A stretch of 64,000 nt of DNA, from NCBI GenBank assembly GCA_036365145.1, contig JAEOAD010002232.1, forward strand, positions 2,115,001 through 2,179,000, read 5' to 3'. A program made the translations under genes and the position numbers. The stretch comes from Orientallactaga sibirica. Taxonomy: Eukaryota; Chordata; Mammalia; Rodentia; Dipodidae. The notes beneath the pieces are model-generated. The model had not been told where the DNA came from, ran no database searches, and saw only the letters and a list, made by a program, of their open reading frames with translations. Below, one piece after another: positions 12,104-22,699 of the stretch; within the stretch, counting starts at the first letter, position 1; each line of letters opens with the position of its first letter.

Positions 12104-12111
<8 letters not shown>
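11137..12111. other. Unique intronic sequence
   Basis: No repeat apart from short CA runs; includes the candidate regulatory block at 11668-11760. A 92-codon frame at 11612 is featureless. Confidence 0.5.
11668..11760. promoter_or_regulatory. Candidate intronic regulatory block
   Basis: Repeat-free, AT-rich sequence inside GC-rich flanks. It holds a TEAD-type GGAATG (11683-11688), AGTAAATATT (forkhead-like) and a SOX-type ATTGTT (11730-11735). Conservation is guessed from texture, not measured. Confidence 0.3.

Positions 12112-12136
<25 letters not shown>
12106..12136. repeat. (GT)n
   Basis: About 15 GT units. Confidence 0.95.
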
Positions 12137-12138
<2 letters not shown>

Positions 12139-12154
12139 TTATATTTCATTAAGA

Positions 12155-12359
12155 TTTAAAAAATATTTTATTTGAGCGATCTAAAAAGACAAGACTATGC
12201 GTGTGCCAGGTGCCAGGCCCTCTAGCTACTGCGAACGAACTCCCCAACAGATGCTCTACTTTGTGCATCTGGTTTTACATGAGTGCTGGGGAATCAAACC
12301 TGTGTCCTTTGACTTTGCCAGCAAGTGCCTTAACCACTAAGCCATCTCTCTCCAGCCCC
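12155..12359 (-). mobile_element. tRNA-derived SINE (DIP-like)
   Basis: CTTTGTGCATCTGG, GGAATCAAACCTG and CTAAGCCATCTCTC are present. AAGATTT repeats on both sides. Confidence 0.8.
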
Positions 12360-12779
12360 AAGATTTTTACTGAGCTTTTAACATGTATCAAATATATATG
12401 TTCCATGTAACATTTTGTATGGTTAGTGAAAGATTAAGGTGTGGTTTATGAGAAAGGCTGTTGGAGTTGTGTACATGTTCCTCGGGGTCCAAAGTGGCCT
12501 TCCAGCCAGGGCTCTCCAGACTGTGTAAAGTGGCAGGTGGGTGGGAGAGGAGAGGGATTTGACTTGAATGACCCTTTTGGACACAGTTGGGACTTTTTGT
12601 TGCATGTTGTTCCAGTTCTTGTTGTGTGACATGTGCAAGAAGTGCATGAACCCCCTCTGTGTGGGTAGCTGCTGAGTTATTGTGGGGATCACGGTGGGAA
12701 CTTAACTTGGTGGCACATCATGGAGGGGGAAGGGAAGAACCTTGAAGTCAAACTTGAGAGGTAATTAGGCTGGGTGCGC

Positions 12780-12985
12780 ACTAAGCAGCAGCCAGAGTGG
12801 CCCATTTACTGTAAATATTATGAATGGAGTTGGCTGGGTTGGGAGTCCCCACCCTTCCTCTGAGCTTCTCTGAGCTGGGCAGAGCTGGCCTCCTCAGACA
12901 GTAGTGGCTGCAGGCAGCTGGGTACATGTTATAATTTGCATGGCTGAACACAGGGCCACAGGAAGCAGCGTCAGCTCGAATGGCG
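12780..12985. promoter_or_regulatory. Candidate intronic enhancer
   Basis: Repeat-free. Contains a forkhead site TGTAAATA (12810-12817) and a perfect POU octamer in reverse, ATTTGCAT (12934-12941). Function is inferred from motif content only. Confidence 0.3.
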
Positions 12986-13574
12986 AGACAGACAGGAGTT
13001 TTTGGTTTGTGTGTGGCTTCCCTCCTGTGTTCTGTTCTACCCTTAGTTATATTCACTGATGGCAAAATAGTGCCCCTGGCTGGGGGACTTTCGGGTAGGA
13101 TGAGTGTGGGGAAGCATGGCTGTACATCTTACTGGTGATTGATGATGGAAACCTGGAAGAGTTGGTAGGAGGGTGGTGGTGAGTGAGAAGCTGTAGGGAG
13201 CCAAGCCTGGATACACACTGGAAATCTGGGTGACGGACGGTAGGAGACCCCGTTTTAGGGACTCACCTTTTTCTGAGGGTGATTAGTTATAAGATTGAGA
13301 AAGAAGTTTGTAACTCTTTTAAACAACAAACCGTTTTAGAGATGGACGTGACAAAACCTGACTTAAAACCTTCTTTCTTTTTTGAATTTGTTTTGTTATT
13401 GCAACTGAGACACAAAAAATATGCCCTGCTCTCCAGAGTAATTTTTCTTTTCAGTAGAAGGTAGTGGTCACAACTGGCCCTGGCACTGCTTGGTATGGAT
13501 GGTCACATTCATGCATCAGAGAATTGGATCTTCACTCTGGATTTTGCTGGAGTATTTAGAGATGACCATGCCCT

Positions 13575-13740
13575 CAGCTCCCTGGGCTTGAATTCCCAGC
13601 TCTGCTCCTTGGCATGTGCCTTAGGAGGCTTTGGTCTTCTTACTGGTGTTACTGTGCCACCCCAGAGGGTTGTTTTGGGCCCTGCAGTACACACCTGTGC
13701 ATGGAAATGCCTACTGGGTATCAGCACTGGTCCAGAACTG
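13575..13740 (+). mobile_element. MIR remnant
   Basis: GGGCTTGAATTCCCAGCTCT followed by GCTCCTTGGCATGTG matches the MIR central region. CTACTGGGTATCAGCACTGG follows. Confidence 0.4.
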
Positions 13741-14027
13741 TCCTCTTTTCTAAAGGACAGGCAGGGCAGAGTGGGTGCCTGATTGACCTCTTCCCAGCAA
13801 CTGAAGAAGATAGAGTCCTAAGAAGTGAGGGAGGGGTTGTGTGTGTGTGAGTCTGTGTGTGTGTGTAGAGTACCCACGTTAGAATGGACTGCCGCCAGAA
13901 CTTCATGTTGCTGCACTGGAAGTCCCTGTTTACGATGAATGTACATCGTCCACTGGGCAAATAGATTTGACTCACTCTACCTGGTCAACTCACCTTTAGA
14001 ATGTATCATGGTGGAATTTCTTTTTGG

Positions 14028-14216
14028 TAAAGATTTTACTTTTATTTATTTATTAGAGTTAGAGAGAGAAAGAGAGAGTGAGAATGGGCGCACCAGGGCC
14101 TCCAGCCGTTGCAAATGAACTGCAGACGCATGCACTACCATGTGCATCTGGCTTATGTGGGACCAGGAAAATCTTCGCAGGCATGCGCCTTAACCGCTAA
14201 GCCATCTTTCCAGCCC
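14028..14216 (-). mobile_element. tRNA-derived SINE (DIP-like)
   Basis: Flanked by imperfect copies of CATGGTGGAATTTCTT. The middle (GGGTCCTTAGGC region) is deleted. Confidence 0.85.
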
Positions 14217-17200
14217 ATGGTGGGATTTCTTAATGGGTAGTGACTCAACTGGTTGAGCTCAGGGATCTGAGAGATCACCCTCGCCTTTGAAAGGGACTCC
14301 ATGACCTCCCCCCTTGATCCCTTCTTCCCCCAGTCAAGCCACTGTCATGGAGATCAGCTGAGCATGAACAAAAGCTCCCCTTACTTGGTAAAGGGCAGCC
14401 ATGGGGTGGCTGGCATTGGGTTGGACACCATCATAATCTCTGTAGCTGAGTGTTAATCTGAAGCATTTCTATTGCTTTAAACCAAGGATTGTACAAACTG
14501 GCCTCAGGATCTGATGGAGCCCTGTGGTATTTCTACCCACGTTCTCAATGAGGTTGTGAGCATGGCAGGTTCAAGCTACTAAGGGCAGCTTTTCCTGTTG
14601 GCTGTGGGTTTTGATCAGCTTTTTCTTGGAAAGGAGGCAGTGAGGGTCCTGGTTGCATTGATTGGAGGTGAGACTAGATTGGGTGAATTGGTACTGGGTA
14701 CCCTTTTTGCTTATCCTTGTTCCCAGAGTGGTCTGGGTCAGCTCAGAGCAGCCCGCTTCCTGACGGGGTGAGGAGCAGGACAGTATTGCTGTTAACCTTT
14801 GAGATGTCTGATGTAGAAAGCAGGACAGGATGGGGCAACTGCTGGTGGCGCCTGGGTCCTGAGGAGGGAGGACCCTGGACCCATGGTGGGTGAGGCGTGG
14901 CAGGCAGTGTTTGCTGAGTGCCAGCCTTTGTGTCTGTCTCTGCTCTTGCTTTGCCAGTGTTGGAGAGACCTTTAGAAGCAGTGCTTCGGTCCAGGTGCTC
15001 TTCCTGCCTGACCTTAACATCCGGGAGGCACTCCCGGGCCCACCACACCATTGGGTTTGGCAGAGAAACACCATTTTATAAACCAAGTGCCCCACAGAGG
15101 TGAGAGTGGGCTGAGACCCCTCCTTGCCATCTGTTACTCCAGCACCTCCTTCCATCTTGGCAGTTGGGCACATTTAACCTCAGTGGGTACCAGCTGTTGT
15201 TGCTCTGTCCACACCAAGTATATCTTAAGCTTATCTGTCCCAAAAGATCCAGTTCTTGCCCCTCCCATTAGTGCCTGGTTCTGTCTGTATGTGGACCCCA
15301 CTGTTTGCATACTCATGATCTTAGAAATGAATGTTCTGGAACAGCTTTGTCCCTCTGGCCTCAGGATCAACTCCATGACCTGGAGACCAGAAATGGTACC
15401 ATTGAGGCCCTGAACTTGGCCTTTCCTTCTCTCTGTATTATTCTTCCTCATCTTCTCACACCTTCAAATTAAATATTTGAAAATGAGGAAGTTCTTTGTG
15501 TTCCTAAAATGTGCTCTTGAGGTCTGGTCAGCCTGTGCCCCTGAGGCCCAGAGTGAGAGCCATTCACAAGCCGCTTGGTGTACAAGGGTCTAGTCTGTTC
15601 ATTCATGACCAAGATAATTAACTCACTCCTTGCAGGGAGCTTCTTGCTCAGCAGTCTTCCCCTGCCTCCCCGCAGCCCCTGTCTTCTCCCTCCCCCTTCA
15701 AGGGAAGATTTTATGCTTCAAGGAAAATGAGGAAAGGGAGGGGAGAAACACCTTAAGAGAATTTTAGGCAGATTCAGCATTTTTCTGGTGTTGCTCCAAA
15801 AATTCCCTCAGCTGTAATAAAAAGGGGAAAGTTGTGAGCAAGCATCTGATTAGTGAGCTTTTTACAACACAGCTTTTATTTTGGATATTTTAAAATGGAT
15901 GCATACAGTTTTAAGACAAGCCCCTGTACAGTTTTCTGGGGAGGGGAAGATGTTGAAAATACCGGGAAAAGGTTATAAAAGCTGGGGGAAATTAACAAGG
16001 GATGGGAGTTTCATTTGGGGGGCCTTAGCATGAACCATGAGGGTAAGAGGCCATCGTTGGGTTTCCCAGTCTTCTTCATTAGTTCTGTGACCAAGACTCC
16101 TTCGGGGGGGGTCCCATCCACATGTCCTGGGAAACCCCAGGAGTGAAGCACCCGAAACATCCTTTGTGGGAGACTTGTGGGCTGTGGGCCCAATTCTGGG
16201 AACTGTTCCAATGAAGATGCTGGGTGATTCCCAGAAATGAACCTACCCAGCCAGGGGTATTCAGGGCAGAGGGGAGGGGTTTGTGTCCTGCCATTTCGAG
16301 GTGTGCTGTGCTGGGTCTCCAAGATGTGTGGTGTCAGGACTAGATTGTGTGTGGAGAGTGTGACAACTTTCTGGTGCTCAGAAACATTTTGCACAGGAAT
16401 GGGGAGTAGAGCTGCTCTGCTTGGGGTGGGAGGCTGCTGGGAGATGGTGAGAGGTAGAAGGCATGGGGCAGCAGGCAGGGGTCTCCCTGTGGTACATTAG
16501 CCACTGAGTTGACTTTTAGGGGGACACCCACACATTGCTGTTTATCTGGACTAGGCCATTAACCTCAACAGAAAAAAAAAAAAAGGCTTTTTCCTGGGGA
16601 TGTCTGGCAGCAAATTGTGGGGTAGACTGGCTGTGCAGATGAAAGAGAAACCCAAGCATGCTCCGCCCCCCTCCTTCTCTCCAGAAAGCCTCAGGCCCCA
16701 GCCTCACCCAGCTCCCTCTGCCCCAGAGGCCTGCTTGGCAGACAGGCTCCCGCCCCCTTCCCAAGGAAGCCAGCAGGCCTGGCATGGGGGCAACTCTATC
16801 CTGGGCCTCTGCCCCTCCTCTTCCTCTTTCTCCTCCTCCCTCCTTGCTGTCTGGTGCCAGGTTTCTGTGGGGCTAGATGAAACAAAGCATAGTGAGGCCC
16901 CTCGGAGGGTCTCCGCAGCCTCCTCCCCCTCCTCCCTCCCAGCCACTCCCTGCATCTTCCTTTCCCTGGCCAGGTTTGTTGTCCCAAGTTGGGATCTTGA
17001 GCCAGAGTGCAGTTGCAGCCAGAAGTGTATTACTTCCGTGGACATTATGGGTGGTTGGTGTGGCCTTCAGAGCCGAGCTCCCTCTGCAAGAAAGTTCAAA
17101 GATTGCCAGCGCTCACGAGTTTATTAGCAGTTGATGGATACTTTGCAGAAACAAGTTAATGCCTGATGAATCACCTTCTGCTCTGAGCCCTTGTCCTTCT

Positions 17201-18929
17201 CTTTTTTTTCCATATGTTCCCGTGTGTGTGTATGTGTGTGTGTTTGTGTGTACGCGTGCACACACACAAACATACTCTCTCACGTGCAGCGCTTATACAC
17301 TTAAGATGCACATACAGTCTCATACACATTTGAACAGATACATGGCAGTAGGGGCAGGGACCAGTGCAGGTGGGTTTGAGTTGTTGATTTTCACTGGGGT
17401 GGGGATCTAGGCAAAGAATTGAGCTCATGGCCTCGCCTTTGTGTGTAGTTAGCTGTCTGGGCTGGGGGTTGGGAGGCCAGTTGGGGGGTTTCTAGAAGGG
17501 ACAGCTGTTCTGGGTTTGTGTGTAAGTGTGACTGCTTTGGTGGGTCACAGTCCTACACATTTGTACAGACTCATTCAAGGGACATTGCTGTCAAAGACTG
17601 GCTGTTGCTTTTAAAAAAAAAAAGGGGGGAGGGGGGAGAAAGAAGAAAAGGCAGTGGAGTGGACTGGTTCCCAGGTCCTAACATGCCTGTAAAATTTGGA
17701 ATGTTTTGGTGCACTAAAGCTGCTTTGGGTTCCTCAGCCTGCTGGGGACACAGGACATGGGGGCCTGAGCCCAGAAACAAAGGCCACTAGAAAACACCGC
17801 CCTCATACCCTCATACCTTTAGGGACTCGCAAAACCGCAGGAGTGGGAAAGCGGCAGGAGGTCTCTGACTCTAGACTTGCCTCCCCCCACATCTTTCCCC
17901 CTTTGCCTATCCCCATTTTTGTTAACAAATACAAGACTTCCGGTCTCCACCCTGCTGCCGCAAACCACAGCGTTCCTGCAGCCTGGCTGGGCTGGGAGAT
18001 TTATGGTCCCTGGTCTGAGGCCTGCTCTCTGCTGGCTTGAGCTTGAGGAGGTGGTGGGAGGGATACTGGGGTGGGGGGCGCACAGCTTTGCTCTGCATGG
18101 CCCTCCTTTCAAGTCCTCAGAGAGCCTGCTTAGGAAAATCACCAGTCATCCCAGGCAGCTTTGTGGATGAAAACCAAGTGGGGCTTAGGAGGCTGAGAGG
18201 AGACGAAGGTGGTGCTAGAAGGAACAGCAGCCTAGGCTGTACAGGGTCCTTTGACGTGTGGGTGCTGGCAGAGAAGGGACATGTCAAGGATAGTCACATC
18301 CATTTTAGACAACAGTACTCTTTGACTGGGCTGGCTGTGTTCGGTTGCTCTGCATGTTGTGACTTGGCACTTGGACATGAATTTGCCCTTGTGAAGACTG
18401 CCGTTACACTGAGAGTTGGTTTTCTGTCAAAGAGATAGATGGTTTTACCCCCAAACCACCTTCACCTTTATTTTTACCAGATGGAGCTCTTTTATGACAA
18501 AGGCACTCATCTGAGAACTGGGTGACAAGTACAGAGACTCTAGCGTATGTGGGACACCTGGCTTCTCAGTCTGGTGGGTCACCATCCAGTAGACCAGCCT
18601 TTTCTCATCTGATGACAGTGGGGCTGGGGAAGCTGGCCTTCAAAGTTCCACCCAACTGAAGCATTTGTGATTCTGGGCCATCCGGAGCTCTTCTTCAGCT
18701 TAACAATCTCAAAGCCTAAGGGCCCTAGGCTGTCTGCCTGCGCCCTGCAGGGCCAAGTGGCCGCAGGTGCTGGTGTTCTGGATTCCTGGCCAGACTGGGA
18801 GCCAAGGGGAGAAGCACCCCAGCAATCTTATGTTTAAAGATAGATGTAGATGCTCCTGCATAGGCATACTGTAAAGCCGACAGGTACTCCAGGCCACCAT
18901 CACCCACTCTTTCCATCATGAACTAGGAG
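14217..18929. other. Unique intronic sequence before the SMAD7 last exon
   Basis: No SINE in 4.7 kb, only simple CA/GT patches (17221-17272). Frames of 200 codons (minus, 14571-15173) and 175 codons (plus, 16600-17127) occur but are Ser/Pro/Leu-rich with no domain. Confidence 0.6.
17221..17275. repeat. Imperfect (GT)n then (CA)n
   Basis: A GT-rich run passes through ACGCGTGCAC into a CA run, forming an imperfect inverted repeat. Confidence 0.8.
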
Positions 18930-19039
18930 ATGGGCCGGCTGCGGGTATCCGGGTATCCACACGAGTCTTGCGTTCACATGAGCGTAGATGTCTCGATTCT
19001 GGGAGGACACGGGAGCCCGGTCTCTCTCCATCACCACCA

Positions 19040-19066
19040 ACCGTGTCCACCACTTTGTTTTGCAGA
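19040..19066 (+). other. SMAD7: 3' splice acceptor of SMAD7 last exon
   Basis: A pyrimidine-rich stretch ending CTTTGTTTTGCAG precedes the exon. The reading frame continues across it into intron sequence with no stop for 45 codons, so the boundary is set by homology of the DSQLLLEPG start rather than by the frame. Confidence 0.85.
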
Positions 19067-19604
19067 TTCCCAACTTCTTCTGGAGCCTGGGGATCGGTCA
19101 CACTGGTGCGTGGTGGCATACTGGGAGGAGAAGACGAGAGTGGGGAGGCTCTACTGCGTCCAGGAGCCCTCCCTGGACATCTTCTATGATCTACCTCAGG
19201 GGAATGGCTTTTGCCTCGGACAGCTCAACTCAGACAACAAGAGTCAGCTGGTGCAGAAGGTGCGGAGCAAGATTGGCTGTGGCATCCAGCTGACGCGGGA
19301 AGTGGATGGCGTGTGGGTGTACAACCGCAGCAGTTACCCCATCTTCATCAAGTCCGCCACACTGGACAACCCGGACTCCAGGACGCTGTTGGTGCACAAG
19401 GTGTTCCCCGGTTTCTCCATCAAGGCTTTCGACTATGAGAAGGCCTACAGCCTGCAGCGGCCCAACGACCACGAGTTCATGCAGCAGCCGTGGACAGGTT
19501 TCACCGTGCAGATCAGCTTTGTGAAGGGCTGGGGCCAGTGCTACACCCGCCAGTTCATCAGCAGCTGCCCCTGCTGGCTGGAGGTCATCTTTAACAGCCG
19601 GTAG
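19066..19604 (+). CDS. SMAD7: SMAD7 last coding exon (MH2 domain, residues 248-426)
   Basis: Inhibitory SMAD that blocks TGF-beta, activin and BMP signalling by occupying activated type I receptors, recruiting SMURF E3 ligases and competing with receptor SMADs. The exon starts after a polypyrimidine tract and TTTTGCAG (acceptor AG at 19064-19065). The intron is phase 1, so the first codon (Asp) takes its G from the previous exon. The 179 residues run from DSQLLLEPGDRSHW to CWLEVIFNSR, then TAG at 19602-19604. Taking the family length of 426, the first residue is D248 and the second S249, the reported phosphorylation site. This numbering puts lysines at 312, 316 and 401 and an arginine at 409, the basic residues reported to matter for type I receptor binding. 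The MH2 domain fills almost the whole exon. The protein ends without the SSxS tail of receptor SMADs, as expected for an inhibitory SMAD. The N-terminal domain and PY motif lie in exons outside the window. No frameshift or stop is present. SMAD6 is the only close alternative; the residue pattern is that of SMAD7. Confidence 0.98.
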
Positions 19605-19693
19605 CCGCGTGGGCGTGGGGAAAGCTCGGAGCGTGAGCGTGGGGAGAGGACCGGATGGAGCATGAGCCGAACAGGCCACCATTCAAACTACAT

Positions 19694-19701
19694 TGCTGCT
19701 A
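19694..19701 (+). promoter_or_regulatory. miR-15/16/497 family 8-mer seed site in 3' UTR
   Basis: TGCTGCTA pairs with bases 2-8 of the AGCAGCA seed and has A opposite base 1. It lies about 90 bases after the stop codon. The site is seen; its use is inferred. Confidence 0.5.
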
Positions 19702-20064
19702 ATCTTTTTCTCCCGAGTGCTTGCTTTTCATGCAAACTCTGGTCGGTTTTATTTGTTGCCATTGTTGGGTTTTTTGTTGTTGTTGTTGTTGTTAGTGTTT
19801 GTTTTTCCTTCTCGGTCGTTCTTGTTTGTGTTTTGTTTTGTTCTTTGAGAAATAGCTTATGAAATGAAACATTGTTTTTTTTTTTTTTTTTTTTTTGGAG
19901 GGGGTGTAGGTATGGTTGGCAGGACCCCAGTAGGAAAAGGGGAAGCAAAAGTCAGCACCACCTCCAAACACAGTTCAAGGGAAAGGCTCCTTTCCCTTCG
20001 GATCAGCATTTCACTTGTCAGGAATGGATGTGCGAGTGAATGTGTGTCTGTGAGTATGCACTCG

Positions 20065-20106
<42 letters not shown>
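20065..20106 (+). repeat. (TG)n in SMAD7 3' UTR
   Basis: About 21 uninterrupted TG units in the transcribed strand. UG repeats are classic binding sequences for TDP-43 and CELF proteins. Confidence 0.95.
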
Positions 20107-20108
<2 letters not shown>

Positions 20109-20799
20109 ACGACAGATGGGGGAAATGACGTGCTGAGAGGCTTGCTGTTCAAGCTGTGTCTCTCTCGCACCCTTTGGACATGCTCAGTGGGGCAGGGGCA
20201 GTACCTGGGCAGGCTAGTGGTCGGTTTCCCAACAGCTGCCAAGTTCTGCCCAGCCTGCCGAAGCCCCTACTCCGCTTTTAGGACACAGGCCTATCCACAG
20301 GCTTCTGAGAAGTAAGTCTGCTAGGAGGCTGAACCAGAACCAATCGTTTCCATCCTTGTCCTTGTACTCCCGCCTGCCACCCTGCTGCCGTTGTCATGTC
20401 TGTCTTTTTTGGCCATCTGCTCCTGGATCTCTCTGAGATGGGTTTCCTGAGGGCTGCCAGGGCAGCCCAGTCACAGTATTGCTCACCCAGTACCCTCTCA
20501 GGCCCTGCATCCTGTCCCTGCCTTGGTTTCTTCAGGTTTCTCCCAGATGTGGAAAGCCAGCTCAGCACACCCCTCCCCAGCTCCCCACCTGTGTGTTGAG
20601 CTCTGTTAGACCAGCAAGGGGGCATCCCCCGGGAGGCACCTGCTCAGTGGGCCTCATCCCACCAAGAAGGGGGAGGCCCATCATACCGAAGGTACCATCC
20701 TAGGCTGACACCCAGCTCCTCTCATTTCTTCTACAACTCATACACTCGTATGATACTTTGACACTGTTCTTAGCTCAATGAGCATGTTTAGACTTTAAC

Positions 20800-20807
20800 A
20801 TAAGCTA
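20800..20807 (+). promoter_or_regulatory. miR-21 8-mer seed site in 3' UTR
   Basis: ATAAGCTA is a full 8-mer match to the miR-21-5p seed. SMAD7 is an established miR-21 target in mammals, and the AT-rich flank favours access. Confidence 0.6.
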
Positions 20808-21004
20808 TTTTTCTAACTACAAAGGTTTAAATGAACAAGAGAAGCATTCTCATTGGAAATTTAGCATTGTAGTGCTTTGAGAGACAAAGGACTCCTAAAA
20901 CCCCCCCGAGATTTATTAAAGAAAAAATGTATTTTATGTTATATATAAATATATTATTACTTGTAAATATAAAGACGTTTTATAAGCATCATTATTTATG
21001 TATT

Positions 21005-21011
21005 GTGCAAT
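21005..21011 (+). promoter_or_regulatory. miR-25/32/92 seed site in 3' UTR
   Basis: GTGCAAT is a 7-mer match to the AUUGCAC seed, 17 bases before the proximal AATAAA. The family is reported to target SMAD7. Confidence 0.5.
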
Positions 21012-21027
21012 GTGTATAAACAAGAAA

Positions 21028-21033
21028 AATAAA
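21028..21033 (+). terminator. AATAAA poly(A) signal, proximal
   Basis: Canonical hexamer in the AT-rich end of the SMAD7 3' UTR. It could give a transcript about 130 bases shorter than the distal signal. Confidence 0.5.
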
Positions 21034-21135
21034 GAAAAGATGCACTTTGCTTTAATATAAATGCAAATAACAAATGCCAAATTAAAAAAGATAAACACAA
21101 GATTGGTGTTTTTTCTATGGGTGTTATCACCTAGC

Positions 21136-21142
21136 TGAATGT
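21136..21142 (+). promoter_or_regulatory. miR-181 seed site in 3' UTR
   Basis: TGAATGT is a 7-mer match to the miR-181 seed. It lies between the two poly(A) signals, so only the longer transcript would carry it. A second match at 20037-20043 lies just before the UG repeat. Confidence 0.4.
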
Positions 21143-21165
21143 TTTTCTAAAGGAGTTTATGTTCC

Positions 21166-21171
21166 ATTAAA
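21166..21171 (+). terminator. ATTAAA poly(A) signal, distal
   Basis: Common variant hexamer in GTTCCATTAAAC, followed within 20 bases by the likely cleavage region. Unique intergenic sequence follows. Confidence 0.7.
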
Positions 21172-21190
21172 CAATTTTTAAAATGTATAC

Positions 21191-21838
21191 TTCCATTTCT
21201 ATGTCCTTCAACTCCGTTTTCTTCTGCTTGGGGGGGTGGGAGGAGGGTTTTATCAGCTCTATGTTGAGTGGGGATGGGTCCACAAAATGAAGACCTTCCT
21301 GTAGTAGCTGCTCCCAAGGTCTAGAGATCCCTCCTTGTTAGATGTAGCTCTGGGGAAAAGTTGGCAGGTGTGTAATGTTTGTATTGGGAGACAACCAAAG
21401 GGAGCCCTGTGGCTGATTTTTTTTTTTTTCCTTTCCCTAAACTGGTGGGATTGAGGAAGGGGAGTGTCATCAGGAGACCAGGAAGGAGTTTGGTTTGAGT
21501 CAGGGACAGATGGGCAAGTACAGTCCCACAGGGTCCATCTGGTTCTTGATACCTCCTCCCCAGATCTGAAATTCTGACCTAGGAGACTTTGCCAGACTGG
21601 ATTCCAAGAGGTGTCCTACACACTTAGGCCCTAAGGGAGTGGGGTGATGGTGGAGAATTGTCTGGTGGTCAAAGGGCCAAGGCTGCGTTCTGGTTCCTCA
21701 TTGTGTACCAGGCACTCTTGAGCCCAAGTCTCACTCCTCCCTGCTCCTAGAGGATAGAGTACACTTGTCCATCCCATCCGGGCCCTTGCTGCGAGGTACC
21801 TCCATCAGCTGACCTAGGGGTTCTGCCATTTGCTGTGT
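21191..21838. other. Unique sequence just downstream of SMAD7
   Basis: Holds only a short T-run near 21420. Nothing recognised. Confidence 0.5.
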
Positions 21839-21852
21839 AGTCTGAGCATTTT

Positions 21853-22001
21853 CTTGTTTGTTTTTTTTCGACGTAGGGTTTCACTCCAGCTCAGGTTGTC
21901 CTTGAATTCACTATGTATTCTCAGGGTGGCCTCAAACTCATGGTGATCCTACCTCTGCCTCCCAAATGCTGGGATTAAAGGCATGTGCCACCATTCTTGG
22001 C
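21853..22001 (-). mobile_element. B1 SINE
   Basis: Bounded by the 14-bp target duplication AGTCTGAGCATTTT (21839-21852 and 22002-22015). Confidence 0.9.
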
Positions 22002-22035
22002 AGTCTGAGCATTTTAGTTTTTTGGTTCAGGGAAT

Positions 22036-22126
22036 CTTTTTTTTTTAACTTACAATTTTCATACATGAAGATAAATGTAACTTGATCATAATCCCCTCCC
22101 ACTACCTTTTGTTCCTTGCTCCCCTA
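22036..22126 (-). mobile_element. L1 3'-end fragment
   Basis: CATACATGA...TTGATCATAATCCCCTCCCACTACC resembles the L1 3' ends at 54733 and 25045 in the same orientation. Its tail is the T-run on the left. Confidence 0.45.
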
Positions 22127-22235
22127 GATTCAGGCACCGAAGATGAGTGATGCAAGTGTCTGTCAAAGATTTTGACCACTAGATCTACAAAAGAGGTCCC
22201 TCTAAAGTGAGGGGTGAAGATTTTGGTTATCAGGG

Positions 22236-22435
22236 AGAGGGGTGGAAATGCAGCTCAGTGGTTAGCGGTGCTTGCTTGTGGAGTCTGCCAGCCCAGGGTT
22301 CAGTTCCCAAGCCACTCATGTAAGCCAGTTACCAAAAGGTGGTGCAAACATTTGGCATTCATTTGCAGTGGCAAGAGGTCCTGGCAAGCCCATAACACAC
22401 ACACATGTGCATGTAAAATTTTTAAAAAGACATGG
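22236..22435 (+). mobile_element. tRNA-derived SINE (DIP-like), diverged
   Basis: GCAGCTCAGTGGTTAGCGGTGC start, TTTGCAGTGGCAAGAGGTCC core and a CA-rich tail. Confidence 0.7.
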
Positions 22436-22437
22436 AT

Positions 22438-22580
22438 ATCAACTAGACATAGTGGCTCTTTTCTATAATCTCAATCCTCAGTAGGCTGAGGTAAGAGGAT
22501 CACAGTTCAAGGCCACTATGTACTATAAGGTGAGTTCCAGGTTACCCTGGCTAGAATGAGAGTCTTTTTAGAAAAAAAAA
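22438..22580 (+). mobile_element. B1 SINE, diverged
   Basis: AGACATAGTGGCTC through GAATGAGAGTC to an A-run; one of the oldest B1 copies here. Confidence 0.65.
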
Positions 22581-22699
22581 ATGGATTTCATAAACCAGAA
22601 TCATTTTAGGAACCATTTTTGGAGGGCCATTGTGGGACTGCTGGTTGCCGTGCTGCGTCATGACATAACACACCATTTACTGTCACCGCCCTTTTGTTT

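Larger units (their letters stand above)
12360..14007. other. Unique intronic sequence
   Basis: Contains the candidate regulatory block at 12780-12985 and a MIR-like patch at 13575-13740. No exon seen. Confidence 0.5.
1..19065 (+). other. SMAD7: SMAD7 last intron (downstream part)
   Basis: Everything upstream of the acceptor at 19065 is read as the last intron, which is about 20 kb in human SMAD7. No sequence matching the preceding exon, which should end just before the DSQLLL codons, was recognised, so the intron probably begins before the window. Repeats cluster at 2.8-6.2 kb and 9.8-14.2 kb; the rest is largely unique. In human the corresponding intron carries colorectal-cancer risk variants. 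Confidence 0.75.
19605..21190 (+). other. SMAD7: SMAD7 3' UTR
   Basis: Runs from the stop codon to a poly(A) site expected just after ATTAAA at 21166-21171. An upstream AATAAA at 21028-21033 could give a shorter form. It contains a (TTG)n run (19770-19793), a T-run (19874-19896), a (TG)n tract (20065-20106) and AU-rich sequence from about 20880 with AUUUA motifs. It contains no SINE, unlike the DNA immediately downstream. The end is inferred from the signal and from memory of mammalian SMAD7 transcripts. Confidence 0.8.

Noticed and set aside
14571..15173. 200-codon open frame on the minus strand, the longest outside SMAD7
   Set aside because: No recognisable domain and no upstream signals. 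It lies within the SMAD7 intron and looks like random Ser/Gln/Leu-rich translation.
18930..19065. In-frame extension of the SMAD7 open frame upstream to an ATG at 18930
   Set aside because: The added 45 residues match nothing in SMAD7, and a clear acceptor AG lies at 19064-19065. This is intron read-through.
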